Shown here: positions 42,883 to 50,981 of the stretch, one piece after another
Numbering within the stretch: the stretch's first letter is position 1
How the letters are laid out: every line of letters begins with the position of its first letter
Origin: Devosiaceae bacterium
Lineage (GTDB): Bacteria; Pseudomonadota; Alphaproteobacteria; Rhizobiales; Devosiaceae
Reading direction: 5' to 3'
Assembly (NCBI GenBank): GCA_021648375.1
Contig: JAKISW010000011.1
Coordinates: 10,831-74,830, forward strand
Length of the DNA: 64,000 bases
Program-made: the position numbers and the translations under genes
Notes under the pieces: model-generated
Told to the model about the DNA's origin: nothing
The model's database searches: none
The model's input: the letters and a program-made list of their open reading frames with translations, nothing else

Positions 42883-44334
42883 TCAGCCGCCTTTTGTTTG
42901 ACGGGTAATTTCTATTCCATGGGTTTTGATTTTTTTCCTCAAAGTATTACGATTAAGGCCCAAAAGCATCGCCGCCTTTATCTGATTGCCATTGCAGGCG
43001 TTCAAAGCCCTGGAAATCAATGGTACCTCCACCTGCGCAACTATATCCTGATAAAGACCGGACGGGGGCAATGACGGCTCATATTGCACAAACAAATCAT
43101 TAAGATGGCGCTCAACTGCCCCTGCCAGATCAACATTTGCTTCCAATGCAACTAAATTGGGTTGTTCGATTAATGCCAGCTCACTTTTCACAATCTGGGT
43201 CGTCAATGTTTCATCCGCATAAAGGGCGCACAATCGACGGACAAGATTTTCCAACTCACGAATATTGCCCGGCCATGAATAATTCATCATTGATTTAATG
43301 GCATCTGACGAAATATGACGGGTTTGAAACTGCTCGGATTTTTCATTCTTTAAAAAATGGGATACCAGATCGCTTATGTCCTCAAGCCGCTCACGCAAGG
43401 GTGGCAGACGCAAGGGCACCACGTTTAAGCGATAAAACAGATCTTCACGAAACTGTCCCTGACGGATCAGATGGGTAAGGTCCTGATGGGTTGCAGCAAC
43501 AATTCTAACATTGGTTCTTATGGGACTTGTCCCCCCCACCATGGTGAATTCACCCTCCTGCAATACCCGCAACAATCTGGTTTGTGCATCCATGGGCATA
43601 TCGCCGATTTCATCCAGAAACAGCGTACCACCATCGGCCTGCTCAAAACGACCGGACTGGCGCATGCTGGCGCCGGTAAAAGCCCCCTTTTCATGGCCAA
43701 ACAATTCCGCTTCAATGAGGTCCTTGGGGATTGCGGCCATATTAATTGCTACAAATGGACCGCTGGATCGCTTGCCGAACTGATGCAGGGCCTTGGCCAC
43801 CAATTCTTTGCCGGTGCCGCTTTCCCCTGTGACCATTACGGTCAGATCACTTTGCATCAGTCGGGCCAGGGAACGATAAATTTCCTGCATCGCCCCAGAG
43901 CGACCGACCAGAGGCATGCGTTCATCTGGATCGTTTTCATCGGGCTGTTGCTTGGATTTTTGATTTTGCGCATCAGCGAGCGCCCGTGAAACAATTGCCA
44001 GCATTTCATTGATATCAAACGGCTTGGGCAGATAATCATAGGCCCCCGCTTCGGAGGCGCGAATTGCTGTCATAAAAGTGTTTTGTGCGCTCATAACAAT
44101 GATTGGCAAATTGGCCCGCTTGGCTTTTATTTTTGGCATCAGCTCAAAAGCATTGCCATCGGGCAGCGCCACATCGGTAATCAACAAATCACCCTCCCCC
44201 CGGTTTACCCAGTTCCACATGGTGGAAAGATTGCCGGTTGGTCGCACTTCATAGCCGGCTCTGGTCAATGTCTGGTTCAAAACCATGCGAATTGAGGCAT
44301 CATCCTCGGCCAGCAAAATTGTTTTGGCACTCAT
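42883..44334 (-). CDS. ntrC: Nitrogen regulation response regulator NtrC (sigma-54 activator)
   Basis: A 483-residue activator. Receiver domain with LLAEDDASIRMVL and the phospho-Asp in LLITDVALPDG; AAA+ domain with Walker A GESGTGKELVAK, an intact sigma-54 loop GHEKGAFTGAS and Walker B GGTLFLDEIGDMP; Fis-type DNA-binding end (GNQIKAAMLLGLNRNTLRKKI). It is phosphorylated by NtrB, overlaps ntrB by four bases, and is the obvious activator of the sigma-54 promoter upstream of glnB in this window. Confidence 0.96.
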   Translation of the reverse strand: MSAKTILLAEDDASIRMVLNQTLTRAGYEVRPTGNLSTMWNWVNRGEGDLLITDVALPDGNAFELMPKIKAKRANLPIIVMSAQNTFMTAIRASEAGAYDYLPKPFDINEMLAIVSRALADAQNQKSKQQPDENDPDERMPLVGRSGAMQEIYRSLARLMQSDLTVMVTGESGTGKELVAKALHQFGKRSSGPFVAINMAAIPKDLIEAELFGHEKGAFTGASMRQSGRFEQADGGTLFLDEIGDMPMDAQTRLLRVLQEGEFTMVGGTSPIRTNVRIVAATHQDLTHLIRQGQFREDLFYRLNVVPLRLPPLRERLEDISDLVSHFLKNEKSEQFQTRHISSDAIKSMMNYSWPGNIRELENLVRRLCALYADETLTTQIVKSELALIEQPNLVALEANVDLAGAVERHLNDLFVQYEPSLPPSGLYQDIVAQVEVPLISRALNACNGNQIKAAMLLGLNRNTLRKKIKTHGIEITRQTKGG

Positions 44335-45503
44335 GATAAATTTCCCCTGGAACTGATTTTCTTCGGGCTGATAGGAGCCATTGGCAGCAAAACCCTGAAT
44401 TTTGTCCGTGATGGGCGGCTGTCAACTTCAATAACCCCCCCATGGTCAGAGATGATTTTTGCCACTAAGGCCAACCCCAAACCACTGCCCCCAGCTTTTG
44501 AAGTTACAAACGGGTCAAACAAAAACGGCAATATTTCTTCGGCCACCCCGCTTCCATTGTCCCCAATGACGATTTCCAATGGCAAAGAGATTTTTTCAGA
44601 CGTTCCTGCAACCCCTATTTTTATTCCAGGGCGAAAAGCCGTTGATATTTCGATACGAGGATTCTTAACATTTTCCAGAGCTTCGGTGGCATTTTTAAAC
44701 AAATTTATAAAAACCTGAATCAGTTGATCCTCACTCCCAAATACTAGGGGAAGCGAGGGGTCAAAATTCTCGGTTATAGTGATTTTTTTTGCGTCACCGC
44801 TTTTCACCAATAGCTTTACCCGATCCAAAATCACGTGAATATTTATGGCTTTGCGCTCAACAGGACGCTCATCACCAAACACTTCAACCCGATCAACCAG
44901 CTTTACAATGCGATCTGTTTCATCCCTGATCAGCCGGGCAAGGGGCTGGTCATGTTCAGTGATCGTTTGTTCGAGCAATTGGGCGGCACCACGAATTCCC
45001 GACAGAGGGTTTTTAATTTCATGGGCCAACATTGCGGCCAGACCGGTGGCAGAGCGCGCCGCGCCGCGCGATACCAATTGCCGATCAATCTTATCGGCCA
45101 TGGTGCGCTCTTGAAACAACAGCGAAACCGCGCCCTTTGCCTCCGGAAGCGGACTTGCAAAAACATCAGTTTCCACCTCTACATCAGAGCGAATAGCGCT
45201 GGAAATAACCCGGTATTCGCTCATTGCTGCCTGGCGGGAATTAACAGTTTGCACCATTTGCAATACCGGCGAGCCAAAAGCAAAAATATCATCTAAGCGA
45301 TGACGCTCCAACAATTGACGCGAAACCCCAAAAAAACTTTCTGCCGCATAATTGGCCCATATTATCTGATTTTTTTCCTCACAGACCAGCACCGGCTGCT
45401 GCAGGGAATTAAGGATTGATTTTTCAAACCCGATTAATTTTTCAAACCCGATTAATTTATCAACGAGATTTTTCTCATTTAATTTTTTTGCTTTTTCAGC
45501 CAT
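44331..45503 (-). CDS. ntrB: Nitrogen regulation sensor histidine kinase NtrB
   Basis: A 390-residue soluble kinase: PAS domain (about 30-130), HisKA (LAAMLAHEIKNPLSGIRGAAQLLE) and HATPase (VIGDNGSGVAEEILPFLFDPF, GSGLGLALV). It phosphorylates NtrC when nitrogen is low and is switched to a phosphatase by PII (GlnB at 60887 here). Near the N terminus the hexapeptide LIGFEK is present twice in tandem because of an 18-bp perfect DNA duplication, so residues 1-30 may be longer than in relatives. Confidence 0.95.
   Translation of the reverse strand: MAEKAKKLNEKNLVDKLIGFEKLIGFEKSILNSLQQPVLVCEEKNQIIWANYAAESFFGVSRQLLERHRLDDIFAFGSPVLQMVQTVNSRQAAMSEYRVISSAIRSDVEVETDVFASPLPEAKGAVSLLFQERTMADKIDRQLVSRGAARSATGLAAMLAHEIKNPLSGIRGAAQLLEQTITEHDQPLARLIRDETDRIVKLVDRVEVFGDERPVERKAINIHVILDRVKLLVKSGDAKKITITENFDPSLPLVFGSEDQLIQVFINLFKNATEALENVKNPRIEISTAFRPGIKIGVAGTSEKISLPLEIVIGDNGSGVAEEILPFLFDPFVTSKAGGSGLGLALVAKIISDHGGVIEVDSRPSRTKFRVLLPMAPISPKKISSRGNLS
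45421..45456 (-). repeat. Perfect 18-bp tandem duplication at the 5' end of ntrB
   Basis: 45421-45438 and 45439-45456 are identical and encode the doubled hexapeptide LIGFEK before the PAS domain. In frame and without a stop, it looks recent because there is no mismatch. Confidence 0.95.
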
Positions 45504-45505
45504 AA

Positions 45506-46522
45506 CTACGCCGCACTGCTTGCTTGAAAATGACTAGGGATAATTTCCTTAAGAGCCGAAATTACCTCATCACAATCATTAAGAGTGAGCAGATTGTGTT
45601 GGCGAATTATGTCCTGGCTTACCCCAGCCCTTTGCAGATACCAACGCAAATGCTTGCGGGCCACTCGAATAGCCAGATCATCCCCATAGGCGCTGCGCAT
45701 AGCGTTGTAATGACTGATAATTATGTCGAGCAATTCGGCGCCAACCGGAGAGTTTGCAACAGGTTTTGAATGCAATGCCGCATCAATCTGCCCAACAATC
45801 CATGGTTGCCCCTGCGCACCACGCCCAATCATCACCGCCGCCGCATTTGAATCTGCAAGGGCATTTTTAGCGCTATTAAAATCAACAATATCGCCATTTA
45901 CGACCACCGGAATATTTACCGCCTCAACCACATCTCTAACCGGCTTCCAGCGCGCTTGCCCCTTATAAAACTGCTGCCGGGTGCGGCCATGCACCACAAT
46001 CATTTGCACACCCGCACTCTGGGCAAGGTTTGCAATATGGGGCGCATTAATCTGCTCATCATTCCAGCCCAGACGCATTTTTACGGTAACCGGCAAATCA
46101 ACCGCCCCAACAACCGCCTCGATCAATGCAAGCGCCTTTTCAGGCACCCGCATCAAAGCTGACCCCGCATAGCCATTGGTGACTTTTTTTGAAGGGCAGC
46201 CAAGATTTATGTCAATGATATCGGCCCCCGTATCGGCGGCCATTTTAGCACCCAAAATCAACCAGCGCGCTTCATTGCCTGCCAGTTGCACAATATGTGG
46301 AAGTTTCCCTGAAGGTTTCAGCTTGCGCTTCATTTCATCCATGCCACTCGCCAAAGCGGCGCTGGCAATCATCTCACTAACCACCATGGGAGCGCCAAAA
46401 TTTTCCGCAATCATGCGAAACGGGCCATCAGTAATTCCGGCCATGGGAGCCAAAAAGGCCTTCCCTTCAATTTCAATATCGCCGATTTTTATGCAATGCT
46501 GCTCTATATTCGCTATCGTCAT
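45506..46522 (-). CDS. dusB: tRNA-dihydrouridine synthase (DusB / NifR3 family)
   Basis: About 338 residues. The flavin-binding TIM barrel shows FLAPMAGITDGPFRMIAENFG, IDINLGCPSKKVTNGYAGSALM with the catalytic Cys, VTVKMRLGWND, VHGRTRQQFYKGQA and VVNGDIVDFNSA. It reduces uridines in the tRNA D-loop. Start at 46522 (MTIANIEQH) fits the family better than an ATG at 46579, though neither has an ideal ribosome site. It sits directly before ntrB (2-base gap), the classical nifR3-ntrBC operon of alphaproteobacteria. Confidence 0.93.
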   Translation of the reverse strand: MTIANIEQHCIKIGDIEIEGKAFLAPMAGITDGPFRMIAENFGAPMVVSEMIASAALASGMDEMKRKLKPSGKLPHIVQLAGNEARWLILGAKMAADTGADIIDINLGCPSKKVTNGYAGSALMRVPEKALALIEAVVGAVDLPVTVKMRLGWNDEQINAPHIANLAQSAGVQMIVVHGRTRQQFYKGQARWKPVRDVVEAVNIPVVVNGDIVDFNSAKNALADSNAAAVMIGRGAQGQPWIVGQIDAALHSKPVANSPVGAELLDIIISHYNAMRSAYGDDLAIRVARKHLRWYLQRAGVSQDIIRQHNLLTLNDCDEVISALKEIIPSHFQASSAA

Positions 46523-46734
46523 TTTTTGACTTTGCCGTAAATTTAGGCAGCTTAGTATTTCTGCCCTTTCTTTGATCATCGCCTCTGTTTAGCTGGTTTT
46601 GATGGTTTTTCCAATATATTTAGTTATGTGGGTAAACGGTGCCGGTTTTACCAGTTTCATGCCCCACTCCTATTGGGCCAAAGCAATTCATAAGCTATCA
46701 GGGAGAGAGAGTTATTTTATCGAGCGGAAAAATT

Positions 46735-47988
46735 TTGGAAAAACCAAGCAAACTTAAAATTGGCATCATTGTTGCCGCCGCTGGTTCTGGCACCAGAGCA
46801 GCACGGCATAGCGAAGATCTACCAAAACAATATCGCCGGATTGATGGCGTTGCCGTGTTGGCGCGCACCATCAATGCCCTGCTGGATATGAATATTATTG
46901 ATTGGGTTTTGCCGGTGATTGGTGCGGATCATAAAGATTTTTATCAGCAGTTAAAACTTGAAAACAATAAGCTGTTACCCCCGGTTACAGGTGGCAAAGA
47001 TCGCCAGACCTCATCTCTGGCCGGTCTTGAGGCTCTTAAAAGCCAAAATCCAGATCTGGTATTAATTCATGATGGCGCCCGCCCTTTTGTCACTAAAGAT
47101 TTGGTGGAGCGGGTTTGCGATGCACTAACCAAGCAAAAAAACAGCAATACAACCACAGGAATTTTACCAGCCGTAAATCCCACCGACGCCATAAAAACTT
47201 CTCCTGACGGCAAAAATATTGAAAAAGCTCTAGACCGGGAAAAACTGTGGGCAGCTCAGACACCCCAAGGCTTTTATTTCAATCAAATTCTCAAAGCCCA
47301 CCAGAAAGCTAAAAATCATCCGGACCGCTTTAGCGATGATTCAGCGTTAGCAGAATGGGCCGGGCTGAAAGTGAATTTACTTGAAGGTGAGCCGGATAAT
47401 TTCAAGATCACCATCAATAGCGATTTTTTGCGAGCCGAGGCGATGTTAAATCAAAACAGAATAACAAAAACCCAAATGGAAACCAGAGTTGGGTCAGGGC
47501 TGGATATTCACCAGTTTGAACCGGGAAATAGTGTCAGGTTAGGCGGAATTGAAATACCCCACGATCGCTCCCTCAAAGGCCATTCAGACGCAGACGCTGC
47601 CTTGCATGTATTGACCGACGCCCTGCTTGGCGCGCTGGCCGAGGGTGATATCGGCACACATTTCCCCCCTTCTGAAAACAAATGGAAGGGAGAGCCTTCA
47701 GATACTTTTTTAAGGTTTGCCGCTGACAGGATTGCAAAAAGGGGTGGAAGAATTGTGCATCTGGATTTGACCATTATTTGCGAAAAACCCAAAATCACCC
47801 CCCATGCTAAAAAAATGCGCCAAAACATCGCCAATATCTGCTCCATTGATGTGGGGCGCATTTCCATCAAAGCCACGACATCTGAAAGCATGGGGTTTAT
47901 TGGTCGAGGTGAAGGCCTGATGGCAATGGCAAGCGCCACCATTGAAATTCCCAGGGTAGATGATTTGGAGAAGATTGATGTTTCCTGA
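46735..47988 (+). CDS. ispDF: Bifunctional MEP cytidylyltransferase / MECDP synthase IspDF
   Basis: About 417 residues. The IspD half (residues 1-235) has IIVAAAGSGTRA, LPKQYRRIDG and the late WAAQTPQGFYF; the IspF half has VGSGLDIHQFEPGN, LKGHSDADAALHVLTDALLGA and KATTSESMGFIGRGEG with metal-binding Asp and His. It performs two steps of the non-mevalonate isoprenoid pathway. The fused form is usual in alphaproteobacteria. TTG at 46735 is the likely start because the extra upstream residues (46639-46734) are not conserved-looking; this is uncertain. Confidence 0.93.
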   Translation: MEKPSKLKIGIIVAAAGSGTRAARHSEDLPKQYRRIDGVAVLARTINALLDMNIIDWVLPVIGADHKDFYQQLKLENNKLLPPVTGGKDRQTSSLAGLEALKSQNPDLVLIHDGARPFVTKDLVERVCDALTKQKNSNTTTGILPAVNPTDAIKTSPDGKNIEKALDREKLWAAQTPQGFYFNQILKAHQKAKNHPDRFSDDSALAEWAGLKVNLLEGEPDNFKITINSDFLRAEAMLNQNRITKTQMETRVGSGLDIHQFEPGNSVRLGGIEIPHDRSLKGHSDADAALHVLTDALLGALAEGDIGTHFPPSENKWKGEPSDTFLRFAADRIAKRGGRIVHLDLTIICEKPKITPHAKKMRQNIANICSIDVGRISIKATTSESMGFIGRGEGLMAMASATIEIPRVDDLEKIDVS

Positions 47989-48475
47989 TCCCATAATGGA
48001 ACTTAGCGCAAAAACTGTTCAATCCCTCAAGGCAAAAAATATGAACATATGCACCGCCGAGAGCTGCACAGGCGGGTTGATCGTTAGCGCTTTAACATCA
48101 GTTCCCGGATCATCTACCGTAGTTTATGGCGGCTTCATCACCTATGCCAACGAGGCGAAAATAGCCATGGTTGATGTACCCTCGAAACTGATTTCCCAAC
48201 ATGGAGCGGTATCGCAAGACGTGGCCATCGCCATGGCACAAGGAGCGCTTAAGCAAAGCAAATCTGATATTTCCATTGCGGTAACAGGAATTGCCGGGCC
48301 GGGCGGCGGCACAGCAGAAAAGCCGGTAGGTCTGGTGCATTTTTCCTGCGCAACGAAAGAAAGAACCCATCATCAAGAAATGAAATTTGGCGATTTAGGA
48401 CGCGAAGCAATTCGCATGGCAACCGTAAAAAAAGCGCTTGAGATGGTGCTGAAAACTATTGTCGATCAACCATAA
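47978..48475 (+). CDS. pncC: CinA C-terminal family protein, nicotinamide-nucleotide amidase type
   Basis: A stand-alone CinA-C domain of about 165 residues (TAESCTGGLIVSALTSVPGSS, VYGGFITYANEAK, AVTGIAGPGGGTAEKPVGLVHF). Such proteins deamidate NMN in the pyridine nucleotide cycle. The ATG at 47978 has a perfect GGAGAAG site 4 bases upstream and overlaps the end of ispDF by 11 bases. Its stop overlaps the end of the convergent RatA-like gene by 10 bases. Confidence 0.9.
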   Translation: MFPDPIMELSAKTVQSLKAKNMNICTAESCTGGLIVSALTSVPGSSTVVYGGFITYANEAKIAMVDVPSKLISQHGAVSQDVAIAMAQGALKQSKSDISIAVTGIAGPGGGTAEKPVGLVHFSCATKERTHHQEMKFGDLGREAIRMATVKKALEMVLKTIVDQP

Positions 48476-48897
48476 CGGCGATTGGCCTCATCCATAAATG
48501 CATCCATGATTTCGTCTTGCTTGTTAGCAAAAGCTGGCTCAACAATAGACGCAATTAATGGATTGGCAATTTCAAAATCTATTTCTAGCTTAACGCGCGT
48601 ACCCTCCCCTTCGGATGCAAATTTCCACAAACTATCCAGATATGAAAATGGTCCATCCAGCGCTTCCGAGTGCACACTCATCAATTTCTCATCAATAACA
48701 ACCCGGCTGGTATAACTTTGGGATATGGGTCCAAAATTCACATCCATCAACGCCAGCTTGGTATTGTCACCCTCGTCTCGCACTTCCATACCTGTGCAAT
48801 TGGGCACAAAATCAGGATAAGAATATAAATCTGCAACCAGAGACAGCATTTGCTCAGGGGTGAATTTAACAATATGGGAAAAACTTAATTTGGGCAT
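48466..48897 (-). CDS. RatA/COQ10-type START-domain protein
   Basis: A 143-residue polyketide cyclase/START fold protein (FTPEQMLSLVADLYSYPDFVPNC at the N terminus, VKLEIDFEIANPLIASIVEPAF at the C terminus). Family members bind ubiquinone (Coq10) or, as E. coli RatA, are described as inhibitors of ribosome subunit joining. In Rhizobiales this gene commonly follows lipA; a ubiquinone role is the more likely reading in this lineage. It starts one base after the stop of the P-loop kinase gene. Confidence 0.88.
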   Translation of the reverse strand: MPKLSFSHIVKFTPEQMLSLVADLYSYPDFVPNCTGMEVRDEGDNTKLALMDVNFGPISQSYTSRVVIDEKLMSVHSEALDGPFSYLDSLWKFASEGEGTRVKLEIDFEIANPLIASIVEPAFANKQDEIMDAFMDEANRRYG

Positions 48898-49413
48898 TCA
48901 AGCAGTCTTAAATCTGTTTAATAGATGTTCAATATCGCCATTGTTAGAGATGATTACAAGCTTAGATGATGGAGGCAAGTGCTTGAGAATGAAAGGGTGT
49001 AAATTTTTGTGATTTCGTTTGTAAAGCAAAACATATTTCAAAAACCCCATATCCAAAAATTCCGGACACCCCTTAGGTCCATCCACCCTGACCTGTCCAT
49101 AATTTTTACCTATTCGTCTAATTATTCGAAAAAGACAAACACTCGTCGGGATATTAAACAACACAACCAAATCACATCTTTGAATTCGGTCTTCACCGGT
49201 CCGCAAAAATCCGCCATCCAGTATCCACGAAGGTTTTGCGATCAGGTCAGAGTGCTTCTTTGACCAAACTTCCTTGCTCGGCTCTTTCCAACCGGGCAGC
49301 CAGAATTCCTGATCAAGATGAATGAGAGCAAGCTTGGAAACTTGCGCAAGTCTCATGGCCAATCGGGATTTTCCCGAACCGGGACTGCCTAAAATTGCAA
49401 TGCGTTTCATCAA
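48898..49413 (-). CDS. P-loop adenylate kinase-like protein (FlaR / topology modulation type)
   Basis: A 171-residue nucleotide-binding protein. Walker A is IAILGSPGSGKSRLAMRLA; LIHLDQEFWLPGWKEPS and WILDGGFLRTGEDRIQRCD match small kinases annotated as DNA topology modulation protein (FlaR). No experimental function is clear for this family. The gene separates lipA from its usual RatA/COQ10 partner, suggesting insertion into a conserved block. Its codon use does not look strikingly different by eye. Confidence 0.75.
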   Translation of the reverse strand: MMKRIAILGSPGSGKSRLAMRLAQVSKLALIHLDQEFWLPGWKEPSKEVWSKKHSDLIAKPSWILDGGFLRTGEDRIQRCDLVVLFNIPTSVCLFRIIRRIGKNYGQVRVDGPKGCPEFLDMGFLKYVLLYKRNHKNLHPFILKHLPPSSKLVIISNNGDIEHLLNRFKTA

Positions 49414-49448
49414 CCTAGCACCAAACTAGCCAAAAAAAGAAAATTTTC

Positions 49449-50402
49449 CTAGCCTAATTTGGCCTGACGCGCCAGACGCAATTTTTCAAAATCATCCCCC
49501 GCATGGTGGGAAGATCTCGTCAAAGGCGAGGAAGAAACCAGCAAAAAACCTTTGGAATTAGCAATTGTTGCATAGGCTTTGAATTCTTCGGGGGTGACGA
49601 ATTTCATCACTTCATGATGCTTGCGGGTCGGTTGCAAATATTGTCCGATGGTCAAAAAATCCACATCAGCCGAGCGTAAATCATCCATTAGTTGCAAGAC
49701 TTCATTACGCTCTTCGCCAAGTCCAACCATGATGCCGGATTTGGTGAACATGGTCGCATCCAGCTCTTTTACCCTTTGCAACAGGCGGATCGAATGAAAA
49801 TAGCGCGCTCCAGGACGAACTTTTAGATAATTGCCCGGCACTGTCTCAAGATTATGATTAAACACATCAGGCTTCGCCTCAACTACAATTTCCAACGCGC
49901 CCTCCTTGCGCAAAAAATCCGGAGTCAGCACTTCAATAGTTGTGTTTGGACAAGCATCTCGGATGGCTTTGATCACATCGGCAAAATGGCGTGCGCCACC
50001 ATCATCCAGATCATCACGGTCTACAGATGTTATGACTACGTGATTTAGTTCCAGACTTTTAACCGCATTGGCCACATTTTGCGGCTCCTGCAAATCAAGC
50101 GCCAAAGGCACTCCTGTAGCCACATTACAAAATGCGCAGGCCCTAGTGCATATTTCGCCCATAATCATCATGGTGGCGTGTTTTTTTGAAAAACATTCGC
50201 CAATATTTGGGCAGCCAGCTTCCTGACAAACCGTAACGATATTATTTTCTTTAATAATATCCATGGTCTGCTGATATTGCCCTCCACCGGGGGCTTTTAC
50301 GCGAATCCATGATGGTTTGCGCAACATCGGCGTATCAGGCTTATGGGCCTTTTCCGGATGCCGTAAGGTTGGTTTTTTTGATGTATCAATTAAAGTGACC
50401 AT
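49449..50402 (-). CDS. lipA: Lipoyl synthase LipA
   Basis: A 317-residue radical SAM enzyme. Auxiliary cluster cysteines are in VCQEAGCPNIGECF, the radical SAM motif in CTRACAFCNVATG, and the C-terminal serine motif in SPLTRSSHHAGDDF. It inserts two sulphur atoms into octanoyl groups on the lipoyl domains; PdhB and PdhC in this window both have such domains. Placement beside lpd and pdh genes is functional clustering. Confidence 0.97.
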   Translation of the reverse strand: MVTLIDTSKKPTLRHPEKAHKPDTPMLRKPSWIRVKAPGGGQYQQTMDIIKENNIVTVCQEAGCPNIGECFSKKHATMMIMGEICTRACAFCNVATGVPLALDLQEPQNVANAVKSLELNHVVITSVDRDDLDDGGARHFADVIKAIRDACPNTTIEVLTPDFLRKEGALEIVVEAKPDVFNHNLETVPGNYLKVRPGARYFHSIRLLQRVKELDATMFTKSGIMVGLGEERNEVLQLMDDLRSADVDFLTIGQYLQPTRKHHEVMKFVTPEEFKAYATIANSKGFLLVSSSPLTRSSHHAGDDFEKLRLARQAKLG

Positions 50403-50429
50403 AAATAATTTAGCTCGTTAATTTGTGTA

Positions 50430-50675
50430 CTATTCGGCGGTTTTTTTCTTACGGGTGAACAGCTTGGTAATACCGGCAGCAATCAATCCAAAAATCACCC
50501 CCGGAATGGCTCCAACAAATATTGATGTCCATAAGGCCTGCATCCCCTCAACCTGTTCGCCATTAAGCTCAATCGAGGCGGCTTCTGGCCAAATTAAATT
50601 GACCACTCCAATCACCAGCCCCACAAGCAGGCTAAAACCAAGAACCCCCAAAAATACTTTTCTTGCCTTTGACAT
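50430..50675 (-). CDS. Small two-helix membrane protein of unknown function
   Basis: 81 residues with two hydrophobic helices (about 7-29 and 50-70) separated by an acidic loop (EAASIELNGEQVEG) and ending in a basic tail (KLFTRKKKTAE), so both ends are probably cytoplasmic. I do not recognise a family. It sits between lipA and a YeaQ-type gene with the same strand, so it could belong to the pdh-lpd-lipA transcript. It may be a glycine-zipper-like stress membrane protein, but that is a guess. Confidence 0.65.
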   Translation of the reverse strand: MSKARKVFLGVLGFSLLVGLVIGVVNLIWPEAASIELNGEQVEGMQALWTSIFVGAIPGVIFGLIAAGITKLFTRKKKTAE

Positions 50676-50701
50676 TTTATCTCGTCCCCAGTTTCAAAAA
50701 A

Positions 50702-50947
50702 CTATCTGGAACCACCATATTTACGATAGGCCCAGATTAAAGCGCTTGCTCCGGCAATACCTGCGAGCAATTTAAACAGGATATTGCCACCCCAAAGGCC
50801 AAAAACTATCCCAAGCACCAGATTAAAAATTGCCGCGCCGACTACTCCCAGTATTACATTCAGGATCAGTGGATTGTTGGCATCCATCAACCGGTCAGCT
50901 ATTATTCCAGCGATGCCGCCAATTATAATTGCGAAGATAAAACCCAT
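50702..50947 (-). CDS. GlsB/YeaQ/YmgE family small membrane protein
   Basis: An 81-residue, three-helix glycine-rich membrane protein (GFIFAIIIGGIAGIIADRLM, ILGVVGAAIFNLVLGIVFG). The pattern fits the 'transglycosylase-associated protein' family (YeaQ/YmgE), whose function is poorly known and often tied to stress. It lies between lpd and the 81-residue membrane protein on the same strand. Confidence 0.8.
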   Translation of the reverse strand: MGFIFAIIIGGIAGIIADRLMDANNPLILNVILGVVGAAIFNLVLGIVFGLWGGNILFKLLAGIAGASALIWAYRKYGGSR

Positions 50948-50981
50948 AAAAGTATGTCCTTTGCGAGCGAATAAACCTCAC

